From: Halieaceae bacterium UBA5044
GTDB lineage: Bacteria; Pseudomonadota; Gammaproteobacteria; Pseudomonadales; Halieaceae
Length of the DNA stretch: 64,000 nucleotides
Direction of reading: 5' to 3'
Assembly: GCA_002416125.1 (NCBI GenBank)
Contig: DIBU01000001.1
Coordinates: 248,001 to 312,000, forward strand
The translations under genes and the position numbers were made by a program. Numbering within the stretch: the first letter of the stretch is position 1; each line of letters starts with the position of its first letter. Under the pieces are notes generated by a model. That model was not told the DNA's origin and ran no database searches. It saw nothing but the letters and a program-made list of their open reading frames with translations. This document shows positions 25,383-33,483 of the stretch, piece after piece.

Positions 25383-25871
25383 TCACACCTCGGTGTCGTT
25401 GTCCACATGATCCAGGGGCAGCGCGGTGTTCTGCACTACCCGCCGCAGCTCGAAGCTGGAGTGCACACCGGTTACGCCGGGAATGCGCGTGAGCTTGCCG
25501 AGCAGGAAGCGTTCATAGTGCTGCATATCCGGTATAACGGCCTTCAGCAGGTAGTCAGCGCTCTGGCCGGTGACCACCGAGCACTCCATGACCTCGGGAA
25601 AGGCCCGTACCTGCTCCTCGAAGGCGTCGAAGCGGTCGGGTGTGTGCCGATCCATGCTGATGCCGATGTAGGCCGTGAGTTTCAGCCCCAGGCGAGACTG
25701 GTCGAGCAGGGTAACGGTGCCGAGGATCAGGCCAGAGTCCTCCAGCCTTTTCACCCGGCGCGCGCAGGGCGTGGGCGAGAGGCCAACCCGGTCAGCGAGC
25801 TCGAGATTACTGATGCCCCCTTCTTTTTGCAGGATATCCAGGATGCGGCGGTCGATGCGGTCCAGCTTCAT
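25383..25871 (-). CDS. Lrp/AsnC family transcriptional regulator
   Basis: A 162-residue DNA-binding regulator. A winged helix-turn-helix occupies residues 1-55 (ISNLELADRVGLSPTPCARRVKRL) and the ligand-sensing RAM domain residues 65-150 (LTAYIGISMDRH, VVTGQSADYLLKAV). Such proteins respond to amino acids and often control nearby amino-acid genes; leuA and an alanine symporter lie within 5 kb. It overlaps the EVE gene by 4 nt (ATGA), so it is translated from the EVE transcript. Confidence 0.93.
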   Translation of the reverse strand: MKLDRIDRRILDILQKEGGISNLELADRVGLSPTPCARRVKRLEDSGLILGTVTLLDQSRLGLKLTAYIGISMDRHTPDRFDAFEEQVRAFPEVMECSVVTGQSADYLLKAVIPDMQHYERFLLGKLTRIPGVTGVHSSFELRRVVQNTALPLDHVDNDTEV

Positions 25872-26335
25872 GCGCCGGCTGCCAGTTGCAGAATGAGGTT
25901 GCGGTGCCCGGGCGCCACCGGCATGACCGACAGGCGGCTGCGCTGCAGCAGCGCAAAGCCCTCGAGTTGCGCGGCGTGCAGCCTGAGTTCGGCGAGCGGC
26001 AGCGGGCGCGGCAGGTGGCTGCGGTAGCGGATATCGCGCAGCACCCAGCGCGGGTTGTCGCGGTCGCTGCGCGGGTCGTAATAGGGTGAGTGCGGGTCGA
26101 ACTGGCTCGGGTCGGGCCGCGCCGGGCCCACCACGTCGGCCAGCCCGACAATGGCCGGCACCGCGCAGCTCGAATGGTAGATAAAGACCTCATCGCCCGG
26201 CTGCATGCCGTCGCGCAGGAAGTTGCGCGCCTGGTAGTTGCGCACGCCGTCCCAGGGCTCGGTCTGCGCGGGCCGCGCCGCCAGATCGTCCAGGCTGAAG
26301 GTATCCGGCTCGGTTTTCAACAGCCAGCAGGCCAT
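25868..26335 (-). CDS. EVE domain-containing protein (thymocyte nuclear protein 1 family)
   Basis: A 155-residue single-domain protein. Family signatures are WLLKTEPDTFSLDDL, WDGVRNYQARNFLRD, DEVFIYHSSC and a C-terminal IQLAAG. EVE domains are related to PUA and YTH folds and are thought to bind modified bases in DNA or RNA. GGAGGAGGG lies about seven bases before the ATG. The gene leads a two-gene unit with the Lrp/AsnC regulator (4-nt overlap). The upstream region is strongly AT-rich compared with the surroundings. Confidence 0.9.
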   Translation of the reverse strand: MACWLLKTEPDTFSLDDLAARPAQTEPWDGVRNYQARNFLRDGMQPGDEVFIYHSSCAVPAIVGLADVVGPARPDPSQFDPHSPYYDPRSDRDNPRWVLRDIRYRSHLPRPLPLAELRLHAAQLEGFALLQRSRLSVMPVAPGHRNLILQLAAGA

Positions 26336-26675
26336 GCCACGCCCTCCTCCGGGTGCGTTTGATACGTTGGTTCAGAATGCGGGAAATAAGGCTAACATAG
26401 GCGTAATCACTATTAAAATATAAAAAATTAAGTATAAACACTAATTTTGGCCCGAGGTCGGTGGTTATTTGCAGGAATCCTCCGTCTCACAGGCGTTATA
26501 CTATGCCTTCGGCTGATGCAGCATCTGTTGCCGCAATGCACCCCGCTTGACCCGGGCGGATGTGCAGCACAGCGGGCTTCACAAGAGCTGGTCAGGCAGG
26601 ACACAACCCTGCGCGCCCCCAGATGTACAGCCGCATGTATTCGCCGCCCGGGCAGAACCGACAGAGGACAGGGCC
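26336..26675. other. Divergent EVE-leuA intergenic region with AT-rich island
   Basis: 340 bp without a convincing gene. About 26385-26455 is very AT-rich in an otherwise high-GC window and probably holds the EVE promoter. A TATACT (26497-26502) could be the -10 of leuA, but no -35 is visible. The leuA leader contains GATGC-A-GCATC (26515-26525) and a CCCGCT/AGCGGG pair (26542-26547, 26571-26576). I looked for a leucine-rich leader peptide with an attenuator and did not find one, and no T-box or riboswitch was recognised. Confidence 0.5.
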
Positions 26676-28349
26676 ATGAGCCAATTTGATCATCGCAAAT
26701 ACCCGCCTTTCGCGCCCGTGCGCATGACGGCGCGCCGCTGGCCGGACAGGCAGATTACCCAGGCGCCGCGCTGGTGTAGCGTCGACCTGCGCGATGGCAA
26801 CCAGGCCCTGATCGAGCCGATGACGGCGCGGCAGAAATCGCGCCTGTGGGACCAGCTGGTGAAGATTGGCTTCAAGGAAATCGAGGTGGGGTTTCCCTCT
26901 GCCTCCAGCCACGACTACAACTTCTGCCGGGAGCTGATCGAGAACAACCGCATTCCTGAGGACGTCACCATCCAGGTGCTCACCCAGGCGCGCCCGGAGC
27001 TGATCGAGAAGACCTTCGAGGCCTTGCGCGGGGCTCGCCGCGCCATTGTGCACGTGTACAACTCCACCTCGACGGTGCAGCGCGAGCAGGTGTTTGGCCT
27101 CGATCGCGCGGGCATCATTGATATCGCGGTCAAGGGCGCCGAGCTGGTGCGCGATGTGGCGGCCCGCTATCCGGACACGGAATGGGTGTTTGAGTACTCG
27201 CCGGAAAGCTTTACCGGTACCGAGCTGGATTTTGCCGTGGAGGTGGTCGACGCAGTGACGGCGGTGTGGCAGCCGACGCCTGCGCATCCGGTGATTATCA
27301 ACCTGCCGGCAACGGTGGAGATGAGTACGCCCAACGTCTACGCGGACCAGATCGAGTGGTTCTGCGATCACGTCAGGAACCGCGAAGCCCTGCTGATCTC
27401 GTTGCATACGCACAACGACCGGGGCTGTGCGGTAGCCGCGGCCGAGCTCGGTGTTCTGGCCGGCGCCGACCGCGTCGAGGGCACGCTGATGGGCAATGGC
27501 GAGCGCACCGGCAACATGGACATCGTCACCATGGCCATGAACCTCTACAGCCAGGGCGTCGATCCACAGCTGCAGCTCGCACACATGGACGAAATCATCC
27601 AGACGGTGAAAGAGTGCACCCAGTTACCCGTGCATCCCCGCCACCCCTACGCCGGGGAGCTGGTGTTCACGGCGTTCTCCGGCAGCCACCAGGACGCCAT
27701 CAAGAAGTGTCTGTCCCGGCGCGAGGCGCAGGCGCCCTGGCAGGTCGCCTACCTGCCGATCGACCCGGCAGATATCGGCCGCTCCTACCAGGAGGTGATT
27801 CGCATCAACAGCCAGTCGGGCAAGGGCGGTATTGCCTATGTGCTGGAGCGCAATTACGGCTACGAACTGCCGCGTTGGCTGCAGATAGACTTCAGCGCTG
27901 CCGTGCAGGCGTTCGCCGAGAAGCAGGAATCTGAAGTGACGCCCGAGGCGATCCACGATCTGTTCCAGCAAACCTACCTGAGCGATGCAGGCCGCTGGCG
28001 CCTCGGCGATTACCAGGTGAGTCGCGCCGACAGCATTGATCAACTGCAGGCGGAGATTTTCGACGGCGCGGCGCGCAGCGCCTTGACCGGCACCGGCAAC
28101 GGGGTTGTCGCGTCGTTTGTCGATGCCATGCAGCGCTTCACCGGTCGCCAGATTGTGTTGGTCGAGTACAGCGAGCACGCCCTTAGCCAGAGCGCCGATG
28201 CCGAAGCGGTGTGCTATATCCAGCTGAACATCGACGGCGAGCGCTACTGCGGCGTCGGTCGTAGCTCCGACATCATCCAGGCGTCGCTGGAGGGTATTCT
28301 CGGCGCCATCAATCGCGCGGCGCGCCAGGGTCAGACCGCGGCGGCGTAG
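26676..28349 (+). CDS. leuA: 2-isopropylmalate synthase
   Basis: A 557-residue enzyme that condenses acetyl-CoA with 2-oxoisovalerate, the first step of leucine synthesis. The TIM-barrel has the metal and substrate site SVDLRDGNQALIEPM, FKEIEVGFPSASSHDYNF, and SLHTHNDRGCAVAAAEL (HxH). The C-terminal regulatory domain (about 430-557) binds leucine for feedback. Length and the PPFAPVRMTARRWPD start match the longer LeuA type found in pseudomonads and actinobacteria rather than the 523-residue E. coli type. ATG at 26676 is used. The last 19 bp overlap the convergent racemase gene. Confidence 0.95.
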   Translation: MSQFDHRKYPPFAPVRMTARRWPDRQITQAPRWCSVDLRDGNQALIEPMTARQKSRLWDQLVKIGFKEIEVGFPSASSHDYNFCRELIENNRIPEDVTIQVLTQARPELIEKTFEALRGARRAIVHVYNSTSTVQREQVFGLDRAGIIDIAVKGAELVRDVAARYPDTEWVFEYSPESFTGTELDFAVEVVDAVTAVWQPTPAHPVIINLPATVEMSTPNVYADQIEWFCDHVRNREALLISLHTHNDRGCAVAAAELGVLAGADRVEGTLMGNGERTGNMDIVTMAMNLYSQGVDPQLQLAHMDEIIQTVKECTQLPVHPRHPYAGELVFTAFSGSHQDAIKKCLSRREAQAPWQVAYLPIDPADIGRSYQEVIRINSQSGKGGIAYVLERNYGYELPRWLQIDFSAAVQAFAEKQESEVTPEAIHDLFQQTYLSDAGRWRLGDYQVSRADSIDQLQAEIFDGAARSALTGTGNGVVASFVDAMQRFTGRQIVLVEYSEHALSQSADAEAVCYIQLNIDGERYCGVGRSSDIIQASLEGILGAINRAARQGQTAAA

Positions 28350-29053
28350 TCGCCGCGGGCCAGGGCTACGGTCCTCGCCACCAGCAGGTCTGTTGAGGAC
28401 AGCAGCTCCACGCCGGTGTCCGCGGCCTGCAACAGCAGCGGGATTTCGGTACACCCCGCGATCAGCAGTTCAGCACCGCCGAACGCGAGGCTGGCGGCGA
28501 GGGATTGCAGCCCGCTGCGCAGGTCGGCGCTGCGCTCCCCACTCTTGATGCGGTACAGCAGCTCCATGAAGCGCGCCTGCTCACTGTGGTTCCAGAGCAG
28601 TGGCTCGCGTCCCGCCGCGCGCAGTGCCTGTTGGTACAGGCCCGCCTGCAGGCAGCCGTCTGCAGCCATCACGCCTACACGTCGGGCCGGGTGCGCAGAT
28701 ACAGTGTCCATCACCACATCGATGATACTGACAAAGGGAATGCCCACTACGGCGCGAATCTCCCCCGTGTAGGCGTGGGCCGTGTTGCAGACCATGACCA
28801 GGAAGTCCGCGCCGGCACGTTCCAGCCGCTGGGCCATGGCGGCAAGGGCGGGTCCGGCATCGGGTCCGCTGCCGGCGATGGAGGCATGCCGGTTGGGGAT
28901 ATGCGGGTTGTGGTCCACCAGCATGTGGATATGCTCCTGATCCGTGCTGGCCGGTGTCGCCGCCAGTACCCGCGCCATAAAGTCCACGGTGGCCTCCGGC
29001 CCCATCCCACCCAGGATGCCCGCCACTTTGCCCGTCGGATGATCAGCCGCCAT
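28331..29053 (-). CDS. Aspartate/glutamate racemase family protein
   Basis: A 240-residue PLP-independent racemase-type enzyme with two catalytic cysteines, in VMVCNTAHAY (near residue 88) and IAGCTEIPLL (near 200). The N-terminal GILGGMGPEATVDF is the substrate-binding loop of the aspartate racemase branch (YgeA/RacD-like). Its product may be D-aspartate, D-glutamate or another D-amino acid. It overlaps the end of leuA by 19 bp tail-to-tail and lies 12 bp after the alanine symporter on the same strand, suggesting cotranscription. Confidence 0.88.
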   Translation of the reverse strand: MAADHPTGKVAGILGGMGPEATVDFMARVLAATPASTDQEHIHMLVDHNPHIPNRHASIAGSGPDAGPALAAMAQRLERAGADFLVMVCNTAHAYTGEIRAVVGIPFVSIIDVVMDTVSAHPARRVGVMAADGCLQAGLYQQALRAAGREPLLWNHSEQARFMELLYRIKSGERSADLRSGLQSLAASLAFGGAELLIAGCTEIPLLLQAADTGVELLSSTDLLVARTVALARGDYAAAV

Positions 29054-29065
29054 GTGCCGTTCCTC

Positions 29066-30412
29066 TCAGTAGGGATGACGCTGGAAATACTCCCGCGCCG
29101 CCATCCGTACCTTGCCCGCCAACAACAGGGTGGACACCATGGTGGGGATGGCCATCAGGCCGTAGGAGCCGGAAATCAGGTTGAACACGACATCGATGCT
29201 GACCGTGGCGCCGAAAACGACCGCCAGTACAAAAAACCAGCGGTAATAGGTCTGCAGCCGCGCGCCGAACAGAAAGCCAAAGCACTTGGCCCCGTAATAC
29301 CACATGGTGAACATGGTGGTGCTGGCCAGAATAAGCGTGACAAAGAGCAGCAGGCCGCTGCCCAGGCTGCCGAGATCCTGACGGAAGGCGTTGGCGGTCA
29401 GCGTGATGCCGGACAGCTCTCCCGGGTCCTGCCAGGTGCCCGCAAGCAGAATCACCAGGGCGGTGCAGGTGCAGACAATCAGCGTGTCCGCTACCGGGCC
29501 GAGCATTGCCACAAGGCCTTCCCGCACCGGCTCGTTGGTGCGCGCGGCACCGTGCGCCATGACCTCGGTACCCACCCCGGCCTCGTTGGAGAACACGCCG
29601 CGGCTGACACCGATCAGGATCACACCGACCAGGCCGCCACCCACCGCCTGGGGATTGAAGGCATCGGTAACAATGCTGGCCAGCAAGCCCGGGACCCGCT
29701 CGCTGTGCAGCAGCAGCAGGTACAGGGTCATGGCCATGTAGGTCACCATCATCAGCGGCAAGAGGGTGACCGCAACCCTGGCCACGCGCTGTAGCCCGCC
29801 GAAGACCACGGCGGCCACCACGGCGGCCATGACGCAACCAATCAGCAGATTTGCACTGCCCGGGGCCTGCCCGGCGAACAGGTTGTCACGGATGAGTGCG
29901 GTGAGCTGGTTGGCCTGGAAAATGGGTAGGGTGCCGATCAGGCCGGCGAGGGAGAAGAGGATTGCCAGCGGGAAAAAAGCGCGCGGCAGGGCTTCGCGAA
30001 TGATGTACATGGGCCCGCCCTGCAGCTGTCCTGCACTGTCCTTGCCGCGGTACATCACCCCCAGCGTGCAGGTGAAGAACTTGGTCGAAATCCCGACGAG
30101 CGCCGACATCCACATCCAGAATACGGCGCCCGGGCCACCGGCCGCGATGGCCAGCGCCACGCCGGAAATATTCCCCATGCCCATGGTGCCCGAGAGTGCT
30201 GCGGCCAGCGCCTGCGCGTGGCTCAGCTCGCCCGGTTCACCGGGGGTATCGTGTCGTCCCAGCATGATGCCGATGGCATGGCCGAAGTGGCGATAGGGCA
30301 AAAAGCGTGAGTACAGGGCAAAAAACAGTCCCCCGCCCAGCAGCAGCACCACCAGCGGTGTGCCCCAGACCGCGTTGGCAAAGCTGGCCGTGAGCTGTTG
30401 CAGTGAGTCCAT
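29066..30412 (-). CDS. Alanine/sodium symporter family protein (AGCS)
   Basis: A 448-residue amino-acid transporter with about 11 helices. It carries the family signatures GTMGMGNISGVALAIAAGGPG and FSNEAGVGTEVMAHGAA. AGCS proteins take up alanine or glycine with sodium. ATG at 30412 is chosen, with GGAGG ten bases upstream; the in-frame start at 30454 would add 14 residues. Paired with the racemase, it may supply or recover amino acids for D-amino-acid production; that is inference. Confidence 0.9.
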   Translation of the reverse strand: MDSLQQLTASFANAVWGTPLVVLLLGGGLFFALYSRFLPYRHFGHAIGIMLGRHDTPGEPGELSHAQALAAALSGTMGMGNISGVALAIAAGGPGAVFWMWMSALVGISTKFFTCTLGVMYRGKDSAGQLQGGPMYIIREALPRAFFPLAILFSLAGLIGTLPIFQANQLTALIRDNLFAGQAPGSANLLIGCVMAAVVAAVVFGGLQRVARVAVTLLPLMMVTYMAMTLYLLLLHSERVPGLLASIVTDAFNPQAVGGGLVGVILIGVSRGVFSNEAGVGTEVMAHGAARTNEPVREGLVAMLGPVADTLIVCTCTALVILLAGTWQDPGELSGITLTANAFRQDLGSLGSGLLLFVTLILASTTMFTMWYYGAKCFGFLFGARLQTYYRWFFVLAVVFGATVSIDVVFNLISGSYGLMAIPTMVSTLLLAGKVRMAAREYFQRHPY

Positions 30413-30477
30413 CGGCGCTGCACCTCCGCTTGGCAAAAAGCGGCAGAATAGCACAGGGTGGTGCTAAACTCCGGGGC

Positions 30478-31161
30478 ATGAATCTGCGTGTCATCGCCCT
30501 GCTGGCTGCGGTGTTGCCCTTCGCCGCGGTACATCTCACCTGGTTGCTGGCGGCCAGTTACGGCCATGTTGACTGGTGCAATCCCTACCTTGATAGCTGC
30601 ACCTCAATCAGTGCCACCGGGCGGCAGCCTCCGGCCAGTTACCTGTTCCGCGCCACCATGTTGCCCGCCGCCGTGATTCTGGCTCTCTACTGGTGGATCA
30701 ACTATGCCTGGCTGCGGTCTCTTCCCGGTGGCAACGCCTCCGCCCCGGCACTGCGCTGGATGCTGTGGCTGGGCCTGCTGGCCAGCCTGGGGCTGATTCT
30801 GTACGTCACGGTGCTGGGTGAGGCGGGCGACGCGTGGCGCTTGCAGCGGCGCGCTGGCACGGTACTGTTCTTTTCCTTCACGTTCCTCGCGCAGTTGCTG
30901 TTCGCCGCCCAGCTGCGCGCCCTGGCCGCCCAGTTGCCCGGCGCCCGGCGGCTTGCCGCCGCCATGCTTGTTCTCTGCGGCCTGTTGCTGGCGCTGGGGT
31001 TGCTCACGGTCGTGCTGCAGGCCTGGGATGGTGTATTGTACGACTCGGTCGAGGATGCTTTTGAATGGATGTTAAGCCTGCTGCTGCAAACCAATTTCCT
31101 GCTTGGCTACCTGCTCTGGCGACGCGCCGGCTGGCGGCTGCAGTTTGTTGCCCCGCGCTAG
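30478..31161 (+). CDS. Six-helix membrane protein, Frag1/DRAM/Sfk1-like
   Basis: A 227-residue integral membrane protein with about six hydrophobic segments. The first loop, CNPYLDSCTSISATGRQPP, resembles the ISxTG loop of the Frag1/DRAM/Sfk1 family, and FRATMLPAA follows at the second helix. The biochemical role of bacterial members is unknown. The ATG at 30478 is 65 bp from the divergent symporter start. Downstream threonine dehydratase starts 16 bp after its stop. Confidence 0.65.
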   Translation: MNLRVIALLAAVLPFAAVHLTWLLAASYGHVDWCNPYLDSCTSISATGRQPPASYLFRATMLPAAVILALYWWINYAWLRSLPGGNASAPALRWMLWLGLLASLGLILYVTVLGEAGDAWRLQRRAGTVLFFSFTFLAQLLFAAQLRALAAQLPGARRLAAAMLVLCGLLLALGLLTVVLQAWDGVLYDSVEDAFEWMLSLLLQTNFLLGYLLWRRAGWRLQFVAPR

Positions 31162-31177
31162 CTGCCGGGGGCGTGGC

Positions 31178-32128
31178 ATGAGGGACGCCGTTCCGGATTT
31201 CTCGGCAATCACCGCGGCGCACACCCGCATTCGCGATCACGTGCATCGCACGCCCGTTATGAGCAGCGTCCTGCTGAACACGCACACCGGCGCCGACCTG
31301 CATTTCAAGTGCGAGAACCTGCAGAAAGTGGGCGCTTTCAAGGCCCGCGGTGCCAGCAATGCGGTGTTCGGCTTGACCGACACCGAGGCGGCCGGCGGGG
31401 TGGCCACGCATTCCTCGGGAAATCACGGTGCGGCCCTGGCCCAGGCGGCGGCTGCGCGTGGAATAGCCGCGCATATTGTCATGCCCGCCAATGCGCCGGC
31501 AGTCAAGAAGGCCGCCGTTGCGGCTTACGGTGGCCTGATTATCGAGTGCGAGCCCACGCTGGCGGCGCGGGAGCGCACCCTGGAGCGGGTGGTGGCGGCA
31601 ACGGGCGCCCACGTGGTGCATCCCTACGCCGACCCGCGGGTCATTGCCGGCCAGGGCACGCTGGCGCTGGAAGTGCTGGAGCAGGTGCCCGACCTCGAAG
31701 TGATCGTGCTGCCGGTCGGTGGGGGTGGCCTGCTGTCCGGTGTCGCCCTGGCGATCAAGCACCTGCGACCGGATGTGGAGGTGGTTGCCGCAGAGCCGGA
31801 GGGCGCCGATGATGCGTTCCGCTCTTTCGGCCTCGGCGTCCTGCAGCCTTCCGTGGCCCCGCGCACCATCGCCGATGGACTGCTGGCGGGCCTCGGGGCC
31901 ATCAACTTCGGTATTATCCAGCGCCATGTGGATACCATTCTGACGGTATCCGATGCGGAGATTGTGCAGGCCATGCGACTGCAGTGGAGCCGTCTGAAAA
32001 CCGTGGTGGAGCCCTCCGGTGCCGTCAGCTTCGCCGCCCTGCTGGCGCATCCGGAACGGTTTCGCGGGCGCCGCGTGGTCGCTGTGATCAGTGGCGGCAA
32101 CCTCGACCTCGACAACCTGCCCTGGTGA
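31178..32128 (+). CDS. Threonine/serine dehydratase (PLP)
   Basis: A 316-residue fold-type II PLP enzyme. The PLP lysine is in GAFKARGASNAV near residue 54, and the glycine loops are THSSGNHGAALAQAAA and LPVGGGGLLSGVALA. It lacks the C-terminal ACT-like regulatory domain of biosynthetic IlvA, so it is of the catabolic or serine racemase/dehydratase type. It deaminates threonine or serine to 2-oxobutyrate or pyruvate. ATG at 31178 is chosen; an earlier in-frame ATG overlaps the preceding gene. The next gene starts 5 nt after its stop. Confidence 0.87.
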   Translation: MRDAVPDFSAITAAHTRIRDHVHRTPVMSSVLLNTHTGADLHFKCENLQKVGAFKARGASNAVFGLTDTEAAGGVATHSSGNHGAALAQAAAARGIAAHIVMPANAPAVKKAAVAAYGGLIIECEPTLAARERTLERVVAATGAHVVHPYADPRVIAGQGTLALEVLEQVPDLEVIVLPVGGGGLLSGVALAIKHLRPDVEVVAAEPEGADDAFRSFGLGVLQPSVAPRTIADGLLAGLGAINFGIIQRHVDTILTVSDAEIVQAMRLQWSRLKTVVEPSGAVSFAALLAHPERFRGRRVVAVISGGNLDLDNLPW

Positions 32129-32133
32129 CCGGC

Positions 32134-32574
32134 ATGCCCTCCCCCCCCTTTCATCTCGCACTGCCGGTCGACGACCTGCAGGCTGCCGACCGGTTCTATG
32201 CCGGGCTGCTGGGCTGCCCCCGGGGGCGACGCTCGGAGCGCTGGATAGACTACGATTTCTGGGGGCACCAGCTGGTGGCCCACCTCGTACCCGCCGGGGC
32301 CATGCCGTCACTGGCCCGCAATCCGGTCGACGGTGAGGACATTCCGGCTTCGCACTTCGGTGTCGTTTTGCCCTGGGAGGAACTCGAGCAGCTGATTGCC
32401 AGGCTCACGGCATCCGGCGTCGAGTTTGCGATTGCGCCCACGGTGCGCTTCGCGGCGCGGCGCGGCGAGCAGAAAACCTGTTTCGTCTGCGACCCGGCGG
32501 GGAACTACCTCGAGTTCAAGGCTTTTCGCAATATCGACATGCTGTTCGCCAGCGACGGGCTGGATTACCCGTGA
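32134..32574 (+). CDS. VOC (glyoxalase/bleomycin resistance) superfamily protein
   Basis: A 146-residue protein with the paired beta-alpha-beta-beta-beta pattern of the VOC fold. Visible are FHLALPVDDLQAADRFYAG at the start, the metal-site candidates FWGHQLVAH and SHFGVVL, and CDPAGNYLEFKAF at the end. The function may be isomerase, dioxygenase or lyase; not predictable here. Its stop overlaps the GTG start of the next gene (GTGA), so the two are translationally coupled. Confidence 0.87.
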   Translation: MPSPPFHLALPVDDLQAADRFYAGLLGCPRGRRSERWIDYDFWGHQLVAHLVPAGAMPSLARNPVDGEDIPASHFGVVLPWEELEQLIARLTASGVEFAIAPTVRFAARRGEQKTCFVCDPAGNYLEFKAFRNIDMLFASDGLDYP

Positions 32575-33473
32575 GTGCTGTGTCGCTACAACGCGCCGCC
32601 GTGCGGTCCGCAGTGGTCGGGTTCCTGCTTCTCTGCCTGGCGGGGTGCAGCAGCACGCGGTTCTTCTACAACCGGCTGGATTTCTTTGTCCCCTGGTATC
32701 TGGGTGATTATGTCAGCCTCGATCGCAGCCAGGATGCGCTGCTGCAGAGCGAACTGCAGCCGTTTCTTGCCTGGCACAGGCAGGATGAGTTGCCGCGCTA
32801 CATTGAACTGCTACAGCGGGCGGAGCGCAGCCTCGACGAACCGCTGACCCGCGACCAGCTGGTCGCGCTCACGGCAGATGCTGAACAGGCTCTGGACCGT
32901 TTGCAGGAGCGGGCTCTGGACTGGATGCTGGTACTGGCCGATGCCCTGCGTCAGGATCAGCTGGATGAGTTCATGGGGGAATTGCGCGAGCAGCAGGCCG
33001 AGTACGAAGAAAAGTATCTGGAACGTGACGATGCAGATTATCGCGATGATGCCTGCGAGCGCCTGCAGGACAATGCCCGGCGCTACCTCGGCCGCCTGCA
33101 GACAGAGCAGAAAACGCGCCTGGCGGTAGGCTGTGCCAGCCTGCGCCGTTCAGACAGTGTCTGGCTGGCCGAGCGCGCGGTCTGGCTGGATCGGCTCGAT
33201 GCGATACTGCAGCGTGAGCCGGATTGGCAGGCCAGCCTGCGGCAGGCGCTGGCCCAGCGCCGCGACAGCGTGTCCCCGGAATACCGGGCGATCTGGGAGG
33301 CCAACACCGAGGTCATCCAGCGTGCGGTGGTCGATGTGCTGAACAGCCGTACCGAGCGACAGGATGCGCACTTGCGCCGGGAGCTTGGCAAATTGCAGGA
33401 CGACCTGGTGGCCCTGGTGGAGCAGGGTCTGCCGGAAGGCGCACGTCTCGCGACCTCTGCCGACGAAGCCTGA
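32571..33473 (+). CDS. DUF6279 family lipoprotein
   Basis: A 300-residue predicted outer- or inner-membrane lipoprotein. A signal peptide ends in the lipobox LAGCSS (Cys at about residue 26), then FFYNRLDFFVPWYLGDYV, a segment typical of the DUF6279 family, and a long helical, charged region rich in Arg, Glu, Leu and Gln. There is no known activity. GTG start overlaps the VOC stop, and the penicillin acylase gene begins 10 bp after its stop, so this is the middle of a coupled group. Confidence 0.8.
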   Translation: MSAVSLQRAAVRSAVVGFLLLCLAGCSSTRFFYNRLDFFVPWYLGDYVSLDRSQDALLQSELQPFLAWHRQDELPRYIELLQRAERSLDEPLTRDQLVALTADAEQALDRLQERALDWMLVLADALRQDQLDEFMGELREQQAEYEEKYLERDDADYRDDACERLQDNARRYLGRLQTEQKTRLAVGCASLRRSDSVWLAERAVWLDRLDAILQREPDWQASLRQALAQRRDSVSPEYRAIWEANTEVIQRAVVDVLNSRTERQDAHLRRELGKLQDDLVALVEQGLPEGARLATSADEA

Positions 33474-33483
33474 GAGGGGCCCT

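Noticed and set aside
26447..26675. Leucine attenuator leader peptide before leuA
   Set aside because: Short frames here lack a run of leucine codons, and no terminator/antiterminator pair with a T tract was seen.
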